Shown: piece by piece, positions 7,455 through 15,614 of the stretch
Numbering within the stretch: position 1 is the first letter of the stretch
Layout of the letters: each line of letters begins with the position of its first letter
From: CAYJHC01 sp964370035
Lineage (GTDB): Bacteria; Bacillota; Clostridia; Peptostreptococcales; Anaerovoracaceae
Reading direction: 5' to 3'
NCBI GenBank assembly: GCA_964370035.1
Contig: CAYJGT010000013.1
Span: 1 to 32,135 of the forward strand
Length of the DNA stretch: 32,135 bases
Notes under the pieces: generated by a model
What the model was told of the DNA's origin: nothing
Database searches by the model: none
What the model saw: only the letters and a program-made list of their open reading frames with translations
Translations under genes and position numbers: made by a program

Positions 7455-8420
7455 TTATATCTTTTTTGCAATATCAATTACATCGCCCATTATAGCGCTT
7501 CCTGTAGGAAGTGGTCCAGCCCCTTTTCCGTAGAACATTAACTCTCCCACAGCGTTACCTTGAACAAAGACTGCGTTAAATTCGTTACTTACACTAGCAA
7601 GAGGATGATCGTTAGGCAACTCTATTGGCTTAACGAAAAACTCTATCTCTTCCCCGACTCTTTTTGCAGAGGCAATAAGTTTGATTTTGCAGTTAGCATC
7701 TTTTGCCTTTGCAATATCATCCTTAGTGATTTGAGATATTCCTTTTGTCGGTATAGCTTCAGGTTTCACATATTTTCCAAAGGCTAAAGCCATAAGGATT
7801 GTGAGCTTATTAGCTACATCAATGCCTTCTACATCTGCTGTTGGGTCTGCTTCTGCAAAGCCTTTTTCTTGTGCAACTTTTAGGACGTCCTCATACTCAA
7901 GTCCATAGTCAGTCATCTGTGTTAAAATATAGTTTGTAGTTCCGTTTACAATCCCAAGGATTTCTTCAAACTTATTTCCGCGAAGAATAGTTGATAGTGG
8001 GGTTATAATTGGAATACCTCCTCCAACACTTGCCTCGTACCTAAATTCTACGTTGTTTTTTTGTGCAGTTTCTGTAAGTATGTCAAAATTAGCGGCAACG
8101 GCAGCTTTATTTGCAGTAACTACAGATTTGCCACTATTCATTGCTGCAAGCATAAAGGAAGTTGCGGGTTCAATTCCTCCGATTAATTCAATAACGATGC
8201 TAATATTCTCATCTTGAAAAACTTCCTCAGGGGTTGATGCGAATTTATCTTTAGGAATTGTAATTCCTCTATCTGCGTCAATGTCACGTTCTAGGATTTT
8301 AGTAATCTCTATAGAAAGACCTGTTGTTTTTTTGATTTCTTCTTTATTCATGTCAAGGGTCTTATATGTTCCAGTTCCGATGTTGCCTAAGCCTAATATT
8401 GCAATATTTATATTTTTCAT
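7455..8420 (-). CDS. hom: Homoserine dehydrogenase, short form without ACT domain
   Basis: Reduces aspartate semialdehyde to homoserine with NAD(P)H, the branch point to threonine and methionine. The N-terminal Rossmann motif is GLGNIGTG (10-17). The middle has the family block ANKAAVA, then YEASVGGGIPII and NGTTNYILTQM, and the substrate region GFAEADPTADVEGIDVANKL. The protein stops at 321 aa with GKGAGPLPTGSAIMGD. Most Firmicute enzymes run on to about 400-430 aa with a C-terminal ACT domain for threonine feedback, which is absent here, so it may be feedback-insensitive (inference). GGAGGA stands 7 nt before the ATG. No thrB or thrC lies nearby; the SEC-C gene follows. Confidence 0.93.
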   Translation of the reverse strand: MKNINIAILGLGNIGTGTYKTLDMNKEEIKKTTGLSIEITKILERDIDADRGITIPKDKFASTPEEVFQDENISIVIELIGGIEPATSFMLAAMNSGKSVVTANKAAVAANFDILTETAQKNNVEFRYEASVGGGIPIITPLSTILRGNKFEEILGIVNGTTNYILTQMTDYGLEYEDVLKVAQEKGFAEADPTADVEGIDVANKLTILMALAFGKYVKPEAIPTKGISQITKDDIAKAKDANCKIKLIASAKRVGEEIEFFVKPIELPNDHPLASVSNEFNAVFVQGNAVGELMFYGKGAGPLPTGSAIMGDVIDIAKKI

Positions 8421-8454
8421 TTAAATTTCCTCCTTAATCAAAACCTATCCTTGA

Positions 8455-8483
8455 ATTATACATTAAAATGAACTATATTTAAA
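8455..8483 (-). promoter_or_regulatory. Probable sigma-A promoter for hom
   Basis: Read on the minus strand, a -35 box TTTAAA (8478-8483) is followed after 17 bp by a perfect -10 box TATAAT (8455-8460). It lies about 35 bp upstream of the hom start codon. The -35 matches the consensus at four of six bases. Confidence 0.55.
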
Positions 8484-8677
8484 GTGGTTATTAAATTTTT
8501 AAAGGATAAAATTAAGTGGGAACTTAAAATACCGTAGGTCGCTACTTATAAAGAAACAAACCATTATAAATAATCAATTTCAAACTTGCTAAGGGTTAAC
8601 TGGGCTTTCGCCCTATAGGTGACTGCTTTGCAAAATGTCAAATAAAAATAAAGTTAGAGTTCGTAAAAGGAGAAAAA

Positions 8678-9145
8678 ATGTTAGATATAGTATTAATAGA
8701 ACCTGAGATACCACAAAACACAGGAAATATCGCGCGAACATGTGCGGCCACGGGCATAACATTGCATTTAGTTGAACCCTTAGGATTTTCTATAGATGAA
8801 AAAAGTGTAAGGAGAGCAGGTTTAGATTATTGGGAGTTTTTAGATCTTAAGATATATAGTTCGTTGGAAGAATTTCTTGAATCTAATAAAGGCAGAAAGT
8901 TTTTCTTCGCTACAACTAAGGCAAAAAAAACATATGCAGAAGTTGAATATCAAGAAGGTGATATGATTCTTTTTGGGAAAGAAACAGCAGGGCTCCCCAA
9001 AGAATTAATCGAAAGCGATAAAGGGCAGCCTATTAGGATACCGATGGGTAAAGATGAAAGGCTAAGATCCTTAAATCTATCTAATGCAGTAAATATTATT
9101 TTATATGAAGGCCTTAGACAACTTTCTTTCCCAAATTTGAAATAG
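8678..9145 (+). CDS. trmL: tRNA (cytidine/uridine-34 2'-O)-methyltransferase
   Basis: SPOUT-family enzyme that methylates the ribose of the wobble base in tRNA-Leu isoacceptors using S-adenosylmethionine. The 155-aa length and motifs fit exactly: EPEIPQNTGNIARTCAATG at residues 8-26 (motif 1), LFGKETAGLP (motif 2), and IRIPM with RSLNLSNAV (motif 3, the trefoil knot that binds SAM). The ATG has GGAGA 5 nt upstream. It is transcribed divergently from hom across a 257-bp region that holds a small GGGC-TTTC-GCCC hairpin at 8602-8613. A terminator follows the gene, so it is probably monocistronic. Confidence 0.93.
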   Translation: MLDIVLIEPEIPQNTGNIARTCAATGITLHLVEPLGFSIDEKSVRRAGLDYWEFLDLKIYSSLEEFLESNKGRKFFFATTKAKKTYAEVEYQEGDMILFGKETAGLPKELIESDKGQPIRIPMGKDERLRSLNLSNAVNIILYEGLRQLSFPNLK

Positions 9146-9160
9146 TATTATTTTAGGTTT

Positions 9161-9204
9161 GAGTATTATTAGTTAGTAGCATTAACTATGCCAAATACTC
9201 TTTT
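9161..9204 (+). terminator. Terminator after trmL
   Basis: Outer stem GAGTATT (9161-9167) / AATACTC (9194-9200) directly followed by TTTT. An inner stem AGTTA / TAACT (9171-9175 with 9183-9187) closes the loop. It separates trmL from rpoN. Confidence 0.65.
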
Positions 9205-9262
9205 AGTATAAAAAAATATAAAAAATAATAAAAAGCGACTAGAAATGCACAGTACAAATTGA

Positions 9263-9268
9263 TATAAT
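9263..9268 (+). promoter_or_regulatory. -10 box placing rpoN transcription at or next to its ATG
   Basis: A perfect TATAAT ends 6 nt before the rpoN start codon, so transcription would start at or within a base or two of the ATG. No clear -35 box and no Shine-Dalgarno sequence are present. The expected message is leaderless. Confidence 0.45.
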
Positions 9269-9274
9269 AATTTT

Positions 9275-10666
9275 ATGAAACTTGATTATTCACTAAACAT
9301 TAAACAGACTCAAAAAATGATGGTATCTACTAAAATGATACAGGAAATTAACATACTCCAATACACTGTACAGGAGTTGTCTTCTTATGTCCAAGAAGAA
9401 ATGCTTATCAACCCTGTTTTAGAGATAAAAGAAGAGTTGGAAAAACCCCAAAATGATAGTAACGATGATGGCTTTTTTAATTCAAAAGAAGCATTAGATT
9501 TTATCAAGAATAAAAATTCTGTAGATCAACCATATAAGACTAAAAGAAGAGAAGATGATGATGCTAGGGAGTATACAGAAAAATATAAGCAAGATGAACA
9601 AACTCTTAATGAGTATTTAAAATTTCAACTTTCGATTTCCGCAATTTCTAAAGATTATATAAGAATTGGAGAGTATATTATTGATACACTCGATGAAAAC
9701 GGATATATGACTTCCACAATAGATGATATTGTGGAATCTTTAAGTTGTTCTAAAGAAAAAGTTAAATCTGTTACAAGATTAATAAGAACCTTTGACCCAG
9801 CAGGAGTTTGCGCGGTAGACTTAAAGGACTGCTTACTTCTGCAACTTCGCCGACTAGGGAATGAGAATGAATTAGTAGAAAAAGTGATTAGGAATCATTT
9901 GGAAGATGTTGCAGAGAATAGGATTCAATTAATTTCTAAAAATATTGGGATTAGCAACAAAGAAGTAGAGAATATAAGAGAAATAATTAAAACTCTTGAC
10001 CCTAAGCCAGGAAGTTATTTTGGAAATAATGAAGACCTTGTATATATTAATCCGGATGTTATGATAACAAGGGAAAAGAATGGATATAAAAAAGAGTTTA
10101 GAGATGATAGTGTTCCTTCTTTAATGGTAAGTAGCTACTATAAGACTCTACTAGAAAATGCTAATGAAGATAAGGAATTGGAGAAATACCTTACAGATAA
10201 AGTAAACTCGGCCCTTTGGATAATCAAATGCATAGAAAAAAGGCAAGAAACTATTAGAAATGTTATTGATGCTATCTTAGAATTTCAAAGAGAATTTTTT
10301 GAAAAGGGAGAGTTTTACTTAAAACCACTTACTTTAAAAACAGTTGCAGATTACATAGGTGTACATGAATCTACAGTCAGTAGGACAATCAATGGCAAGT
10401 ATATGCAATTTGAAGGAGAAGTCTTGGAACTTAAGTATTTCTTTAAATCTGGAATAGGGAGTAAGACAGGAGAGAGTATTTCTTCAACTAGTGTGAAAGC
10501 AAGCATTAAAGAATTAATAGAAATAGAAGATTCAAGGAAGCCTCTCAGTGATCAAAGCATTGTCGATTTGCTAATAAAAAAAGGATTTGATATTTCTAGA
10601 AGAACAGTAACAAAATATAGAGAAAGTATGGATATACCTTCTTCAACGAAGAGAAGAAGGTATTAA
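9275..10666 (+). CDS. rpoN: RNA polymerase sigma-54 factor
   Basis: Alternative sigma factor that recognises GG-N10-GC (-24/-12) promoters and needs AAA+ enhancer-binding activators. The 463-aa protein has region I at 1-50, which is Gln/Met/Leu-rich and contacts activators (KQTQKMM, QEMLINPVLEI-like block), an acidic linker at about 60-105, the core-binding domain (about 110-300), the HTH (ADYIGVHESTVSRTINGKY) and the C-terminal RpoN box SRRTVTKYRE. The gene has no Shine-Dalgarno sequence; only AT-rich sequence with TATAAT lies just before the ATG. It stands directly upstream of gap, as in many clostridia, but the usual cggR between them is missing. Confidence 0.95.
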   Translation: MKLDYSLNIKQTQKMMVSTKMIQEINILQYTVQELSSYVQEEMLINPVLEIKEELEKPQNDSNDDGFFNSKEALDFIKNKNSVDQPYKTKRREDDDAREYTEKYKQDEQTLNEYLKFQLSISAISKDYIRIGEYIIDTLDENGYMTSTIDDIVESLSCSKEKVKSVTRLIRTFDPAGVCAVDLKDCLLLQLRRLGNENELVEKVIRNHLEDVAENRIQLISKNIGISNKEVENIREIIKTLDPKPGSYFGNNEDLVYINPDVMITREKNGYKKEFRDDSVPSLMVSSYYKTLLENANEDKELEKYLTDKVNSALWIIKCIEKRQETIRNVIDAILEFQREFFEKGEFYLKPLTLKTVADYIGVHESTVSRTINGKYMQFEGEVLELKYFFKSGIGSKTGESISSTSVKASIKELIEIEDSRKPLSDQSIVDLLIKKGFDISRRTVTKYRESMDIPSSTKRRRY

Positions 10667-10785
10667 AGAGAATAACAGAGGGTTTAGTGGGTCATATTAC
10701 ATAATAAAGTATTTGATATAGAGATTATAAATTATTTTTAAAGAGAGCTTAATGAAAGTTTGATGAAAGGTTGGAGGAAAGGTTT

Positions 10786-11781
10786 ATGAGTAAAAAAATC
10801 GCCATTAACGGATTTGGCAGAATTGGCAGAAATGCATTTAAAGTTGCTATGGAGAAAAACTTAGAGGTAGTTGCAATAAACGATCTTACTACGCCAAAAA
10901 CATTGGCGCATTTGTTGAAGTACGATAGTTGTTTTGGACAAATTAAAGACGAAGTAAAGTCAACTGATGACGCAATTATTTTTAACGGAAAAGAAATAAA
11001 AATTTATGCGGAAAAAGACCCTGCAAATCTACCTTGGAAAGCTTTAGAAGTTGACGTAGTTATAGAAGCGACGGGATTTTTCACTGACGGGGAGAAAGCT
11101 AAGGCGCATATTGAGGCAGGAGCAAAAAAAGTTATTATTTCTGCACCAGCTACAAACTGTGATGTTACAATTGTAATGGGTGTAAATGAAAAAGATTATG
11201 ACCCTGAAAAGCATAATATTATTTCTAATGCATCATGTACGACAAATTGTTTAGGGCCAGTTGTAAAAGTAGTAGATGATAACTTTAAAATTGTAAAAGG
11301 CCTTATGACTACAATTCACTCATATACAGGGGATCAAAAAATATTAGATGCACCTCACAAGGACCTTAGAAGATCAAGAGCGGCAGCAGTTTCAATGATT
11401 CCAACATCAACAGGGGCAGCTAAAGCAATTGGGTTAGTGCTTCCACATTTAAACGGTAAGCTAAATGGATTTGCAATGAGAGTTCCAACACCAGCGGTAT
11501 CTGTTGTAGATGTAGTGTTTGAAGTAGAAAAAGGAACAACTGCTGAAGAGGTAAATAAAGTTCTTGCTGAAGCAGCAAACTCAGACTTAAATGGAGTTCT
11601 AGGGTTCTGCGATGAGCCTTTAGTATCAATTGATTTTAAAGAAGATCCAAGATCGTCAATAGTTGATGGCATGTCTACTATGGTTATGGATGGCAACATG
11701 GTAAAAGTTGTATCTTGGTATGATAACGAGTGGGGATATTCTAATAGAGTAATTGATCTACTAACATACATTTCAAAATAA
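10786..11781 (+). CDS. gap: Glyceraldehyde-3-phosphate dehydrogenase, type I
   Basis: Oxidative phosphorylation of glyceraldehyde-3-phosphate to 1,3-bisphosphoglycerate with NAD+. The ATG at 10786 is preferred because GGAGGAAAGG lies just upstream and the protein then begins with MSKKIAINGFGRIGR, the normal N-terminus; an in-frame TTG at 10771 is part of that ribosome binding site. The product is 331 aa. The NAD-binding motif NGFGRIGR is at 8-15, and the active site ASCTTNCLGP has catalytic Cys151 and the His in TIHSYTGDQ. WYDNEWGYSNR is near the end. It is first in the run gap-pgk-tpiA-eno, with pgk 14 bp downstream. Confidence 0.97.
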   Translation: MSKKIAINGFGRIGRNAFKVAMEKNLEVVAINDLTTPKTLAHLLKYDSCFGQIKDEVKSTDDAIIFNGKEIKIYAEKDPANLPWKALEVDVVIEATGFFTDGEKAKAHIEAGAKKVIISAPATNCDVTIVMGVNEKDYDPEKHNIISNASCTTNCLGPVVKVVDDNFKIVKGLMTTIHSYTGDQKILDAPHKDLRRSRAAAVSMIPTSTGAAKAIGLVLPHLNGKLNGFAMRVPTPAVSVVDVVFEVEKGTTAEEVNKVLAEAANSDLNGVLGFCDEPLVSIDFKEDPRSSIVDGMSTMVMDGNMVKVVSWYDNEWGYSNRVIDLLTYISK

Positions 11782-11795
11782 GGAGCAGCCTAGGA

Positions 11796-12998
11796 ATGAA
11801 AAAAACTATCAAAGATGTAGAGGTGAATGGTAAATCGGTTCTAGTTAGATGTGACTTTAATGTTCCGATGCAAGATGGAGAAATTACGGATGATGCTAGG
11901 ATTGTGGGATCGATTCCTACAATAAAATATCTTTTGAAGAATAATGCAAAAGTAATAATTATGTCCCATTTAGGAAGGCCAAAGGGACAACCTAATATGG
12001 AGTATACAATGGCCCCAATAATGCCTGTTTTGAAAGATGTTATTTCAAAAGAAATGGGGAAAGATGTAAATGTGATATTTGGAGAAAGCGATACTGTATT
12101 TGATGAAAAAGTTTCAAAATTAGCAGATGATCTAAAGGAAGGAGAGATACTTCTTTTAGAAAATACAAGATTCAGACCAGAAGAAACCAAAAATGAAAAG
12201 ACCTTTTCTAAGGAATTGGCTTCACTGGGAGATTTGTTTGTAAATGATGCTTTTGGAACTGCCCATAGAGCTCATTGCTCTACAGTAGGTGTTGCAGAAG
12301 AAATTCCTGGGGTTTTAGGATTTCTATTAGAGAAAGAATTAGATTATCTAGGGAATGTAGTAGAAAATCCAAAAAGACCTTTTGTTGGAATAATTGGAGG
12401 TTCAAAAGTAGGAGATAAAATATTAGTAATCGAAAGCCTACTTAACAAAGTAGATTCTTTGATAATTGGAGGAGGAATGGCATTTACCTTTTTCAAAGCA
12501 ATGGGCCTTGAAATCGGTAAGTCTATTTTAGACGAAGAAAATATTGAATTAGCAAAGGGTATTATTGATAAAGCTAAAGAAAAGGGAGTAAAGCTACTTC
12601 TTCCAGTAGATGTATTAAGTGCAAATGAATTTGCTAACGATGCCGAAACTAAAATAACAACTAAGGAGAATATTCCTTCGAATATGATGGGACTTGATAT
12701 TGGACCAGAGTCTGCTGTCCTTTTTAGCAAAGAAATACAAAGTGCGAAAACTGTTATTTGGAATGGGCCAATGGGCGTGTTTGAAATGGATACGTTTGCA
12801 AAGGGAACAAGAGCTATTGCAGAAGCTATGGCAAAGAATCAAGGCACCACAATAATTGGTGGCGGTGACTCTGCTGCAGCTGTGCTTGGATTTGGACTTT
12901 CAGAAGAAATGAGTCATATTTCTACCGGTGGCGGAGCTTCACTAAAGTTTTTGGAAGGTGAAACTTTACCAGCAGTAGAAATTGTAGAAGAAAAATAA
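11796..12998 (+). CDS. pgk: Phosphoglycerate kinase
   Basis: Transfers phosphate from 1,3-bisphosphoglycerate to ADP. The 400-aa protein has the N-terminal substrate site VRCDFNVPM, the conserved SHLGRPKG, LLENTRF and DAFGTAHRAH, and in the C-terminal domain the nucleotide site (GGSKVGDK, WNGPMGVFE and GGGDSAAA). The length is normal for the family. AAGGAGC precedes the start, with the intervening CTAGGA also available to the ribosome. It is second gene of the glycolytic run, 11 bp before tpiA. Confidence 0.97.
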   Translation: MKKTIKDVEVNGKSVLVRCDFNVPMQDGEITDDARIVGSIPTIKYLLKNNAKVIIMSHLGRPKGQPNMEYTMAPIMPVLKDVISKEMGKDVNVIFGESDTVFDEKVSKLADDLKEGEILLLENTRFRPEETKNEKTFSKELASLGDLFVNDAFGTAHRAHCSTVGVAEEIPGVLGFLLEKELDYLGNVVENPKRPFVGIIGGSKVGDKILVIESLLNKVDSLIIGGGMAFTFFKAMGLEIGKSILDEENIELAKGIIDKAKEKGVKLLLPVDVLSANEFANDAETKITTKENIPSNMMGLDIGPESAVLFSKEIQSAKTVIWNGPMGVFEMDTFAKGTRAIAEAMAKNQGTTIIGGGDSAAAVLGFGLSEEMSHISTGGGASLKFLEGETLPAVEIVEEK

Positions 12999-13009
12999 AG
13001 GAGAGTTTT

Positions 13010-13756
13010 ATGCGTATACCATTTATAGCAGGAAATTGGAAGATGTTCAAAACTAAAGAGGATGCATTTGTGTTTGCGGAAGAAATAAAAGGTCTTATAG
13101 GAGAGACAGACGTAAAAGTAGCCATATGTGCGCCTTTCACTAATCTTCAGCTTTTAAAGAAGGTTTTAGAAGATTCTAGGATAAAAATAGGAGCTCAAAA
13201 TGTTCACTTTGAAGATGAAGGAGCCTTTACAGGAGAAATATCAGTACCAATGCTTGAGGAATTAGAGGTTGATTATTGTATCGTTGGACATTCTGAAAGA
13301 AGACAGTACTTTAATGAGACTGATGAAACGGTAAATAAAAAGCTTGTCAGACTATTTAAAGGGACTATTATTCCTATACTATGTGTAGGAGAGGTTTTAG
13401 AAGAAAGAGAAGCTGGACGAGAGAGAGAAGTAGTAGAAAAGCAAGTTAAAGGGGCTTTAATAAATATATCTGCAAGTGATGTGGAAAAGCTGGTAATAGC
13501 TTATGAACCAGTATGGGCAATAGGGACTGGAAAAACAGCTACACCAGAAGATGCAGATGACATGTGTGGATTTATTAGAGATACCATTGCTAATCTTTAT
13601 AGTGAAGATGTGGCTTTAGAAGTGGTAATTCAATATGGTGGTAGTGTTAAACCGGGAAATGCTACTGAGATTATGAATATGCCTAATGTTGATGGTGCGT
13701 TGGTGGGCGGAGCAAGCTTGGTACCGAGCGACTTCAACCAAGTAATAGATTTTTAG
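13010..13756 (+). CDS. tpiA: Triosephosphate isomerase
   Basis: Interconverts dihydroxyacetone phosphate and glyceraldehyde-3-phosphate. The 248-aa TIM barrel shows GNWKM (catalytic Lys), the electrophilic His in IVGHSERR, the signature AYEPVWAIGTGKTA with the catalytic Glu and flexible loop 6, and the phosphate-binding QYGGSV and GALVGGASL. AAAGGAGAG is a strong ribosome binding site. In Bacillus and many clostridia the next gene is phosphoglycerate mutase (gpmI); here eno follows after 26 bp. Confidence 0.97.
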   Translation: MRIPFIAGNWKMFKTKEDAFVFAEEIKGLIGETDVKVAICAPFTNLQLLKKVLEDSRIKIGAQNVHFEDEGAFTGEISVPMLEELEVDYCIVGHSERRQYFNETDETVNKKLVRLFKGTIIPILCVGEVLEEREAGREREVVEKQVKGALINISASDVEKLVIAYEPVWAIGTGKTATPEDADDMCGFIRDTIANLYSEDVALEVVIQYGGSVKPGNATEIMNMPNVDGALVGGASLVPSDFNQVIDF

Positions 13757-13782
13757 ATTAAACACTTTAGGAGGAATAGTTA

Positions 13783-15075
13783 ATGGCACATATTATGGAA
13801 ATGTTTGCAAGAGAAGTTTTAGATTCAAGGGGAAATCCTACAGTAGAGGTGGAAGTATTACTTTCAGATGGATCTGTAGGTAGGGCAATTGTACCTTCAG
13901 GAGCTTCAACAGGGGCTTATGAGGCGGTGGAATTAAGAGATGGAGATAAAACTAGATATTTAGGTAAGGGAACACTAAAGGCAGTAGATAATGTGAATGA
14001 AATTATTGCAGAAGAGTTAATAGGAGCTAATCCATTTGATCAAGTTGCAATTGATAATTTTTTAATTGAACTTGATGGGACACCGAACAAAAGTAAGCTA
14101 GGAGCAAATGCAATTCTTGGTGTTTCAATGTCGGTGGCAAGAGCAGCCGCTAAGTCAGTAGGGCTACCACTTTTTCAATATTTGGGAGGCGTTAATGGGA
14201 AATTACTTCCTACGCCTATGATGAATATAATTAATGGAGGAGCTCATGCAGATAATACGGTAGATATACAAGAGTTTATGATAATGCCAGTTGGGGCTGA
14301 TACTTTTGGAGAAGCATTAAGAATGGGAGCTGAAGTGTTTCATAGTTTAAAGGCTGTTTTGAAGGGAAAAGGCCTAAATACTGCTGTAGGTGATGAAGGC
14401 GGATTTGCCCCAGATCTTAACACGAATGAAGAAGCTATTAAAGTAATTATGGAAGCGATTAAAGCTTCTGGCTATGAGGCAGGTAAAGACATTATGCTTG
14501 CTCTTGATGCGGCGGCCTCTGAATTTTATGATAAAGAAATAAATAAGTATAGACTTTCAGGAGAAGGGGTAGAAAAAAGCGCAGATGAATTAGTTGACTA
14601 CTATGAAGACCTTTGTACAAGATATCCTATCATTTCAATAGAAGATGGATTCTCAGAAGATGATTGGGATGGATGGAAAAAGATGACTGATAGACTTGGT
14701 AAAAAAGTACAGATAGTTGGAGATGATTTATTTGTAACTAATACTGAGAAGCTATCAAAAGGAATCGAATTGGGTGTTGGGAATTCAATTCTTATTAAAG
14801 TTAACCAAATTGGTACACTTACTGAAACTTTTGATGCTATGGAAATGGCAAAAAAAGCAGGGTATACAGCAGTGGTTTCTCATAGATCTGGCGAAAGTGA
14901 AGATACTACAATTGCAGACATTGTTGTGGGATTAAATGCTGGACAAATTAAAACTGGATCACTATCAAGAACAGACAGAATTGCTAAGTATAATCAACTT
15001 TTAAGAATTGAAGATATTTTAGGCGAATCGGCACAGTATGCAGGAATGGATGCATTTTATAATTTGGGCAAGTAA
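13783..15075 (+). CDS. eno: Enolase
   Basis: Dehydrates 2-phosphoglycerate to phosphoenolpyruvate. The 430-aa protein carries REVLDSRGNPTVEVEV at the start, GASTGAYEAVELRD, the catalytic acid region GDEGGFAP, the Mg2+ ligands Asp in MLALDAAASE, Glu in SIEDGF and Asp in VGDDLFVTN, then LIKVNQIGT, and SHRSGESEDT, the family signature. TAGGAGGA precedes the ATG. It is the last glycolytic gene of the run. No clear hairpin terminator follows, but a fresh promoter for secG lies 100 bp downstream. Confidence 0.97.
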   Translation: MAHIMEMFAREVLDSRGNPTVEVEVLLSDGSVGRAIVPSGASTGAYEAVELRDGDKTRYLGKGTLKAVDNVNEIIAEELIGANPFDQVAIDNFLIELDGTPNKSKLGANAILGVSMSVARAAAKSVGLPLFQYLGGVNGKLLPTPMMNIINGGAHADNTVDIQEFMIMPVGADTFGEALRMGAEVFHSLKAVLKGKGLNTAVGDEGGFAPDLNTNEEAIKVIMEAIKASGYEAGKDIMLALDAAASEFYDKEINKYRLSGEGVEKSADELVDYYEDLCTRYPIISIEDGFSEDDWDGWKKMTDRLGKKVQIVGDDLFVTNTEKLSKGIELGVGNSILIKVNQIGTLTETFDAMEMAKKAGYTAVVSHRSGESEDTTIADIVVGLNAGQIKTGSLSRTDRIAKYNQLLRIEDILGESAQYAGMDAFYNLGK

Positions 15076-15175
15076 ATTCGCTAGTGAGTATATTATTGAA
15101 AGAATTTTTTTGAAAAGTAATTTGAGAAATCTTTAAAAAATCACTAAATATACAATATCCTTTAAGAAAAAAATC

Positions 15176-15204
15176 TTGAAAAGCGAATAAGCCTGTGATA
15201 TACT
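15176..15204 (+). promoter_or_regulatory. Sigma-A promoter for secG
   Basis: TTGAAA (15176-15181), a 17-bp spacer and TATACT (15199-15204). Both boxes match the consensus at five of six positions. The start codon of secG lies about 27 bp after the -10 box, leaving room for the AGGAGGTGA ribosome binding site. Confidence 0.7.
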
Positions 15205-15230
15205 TGAATGGTTATAGTAGGAGGTGACAC

Positions 15231-15464
15231 ATGTCAACAGTATTAATGATAATTTTAGCAATAATTTGCATAGTACTAATAGGAAGTATATTGTTACAAT
15301 CAAGTAACAGTGCAGGTTTGTCAGGCGCAATTGGCGGAGGTGCAGAGCAACTCTTTGGTAAAAAAAGAAGCAGAGGCTATGAAGCGATTTTAGAGAAGTT
15401 TACTACAGTTTGCGCTGTACTTTTTATAGTAATATCCTTAGTTCTGGTAATGCTGGAGAACTAA
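15231..15464 (+). CDS. secG: Preprotein translocase subunit SecG
   Basis: 77-aa membrane protein that stimulates SecYE-SecA protein export. Two membrane segments (about 5-22 and 55-74) flank the conserved loop QSSNSAGLSGAIGGGAEQLFG. Size and layout are standard. The ribosome binding site TAGGAGGTGA is near perfect, and a good promoter stands just upstream. secG after eno is the common clostridial order, so the gene may also receive read-through from glycolysis. Confidence 0.93.
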   Translation: MSTVLMIILAIICIVLIGSILLQSSNSAGLSGAIGGGAEQLFGKKRSRGYEAILEKFTTVCAVLFIVISLVLVMLEN

Positions 15465-15614
15465 ATTAAACAGGAATATCGTATTAATATATTAATTTAA
15501 TACTTAAGTAGGCAATAGCCTAATAGGTGGGTTTGTTTTTATGAAAATAGTTAATTAATTATGTTGATTGTTTTTATTAATAATATTTTTTTGTAATTGT
15601 TTAGGAGGAAAATT

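Noticed and set aside
10771..10785. TTG start for gap
   Set aside because: The codon is part of the GGAGGAAAGG ribosome binding site for the ATG at 10786, which gives the standard GAPDH N-terminus.
11355..12730. Long minus-strand open frames opposite gap and pgk
   Set aside because: They are antisense shadows of two intact, conserved glycolytic genes, lack ribosome binding sites and encode repetitive Ser/Thr/Leu-rich sequence.
15509..15540. TAGGC-AATA-GCCTA hairpin with downstream T-rich sequence as a secG terminator
   Set aside because: The stem is 5 bp and the T-rich tract begins more than 10 bases later, so it is not convincing.
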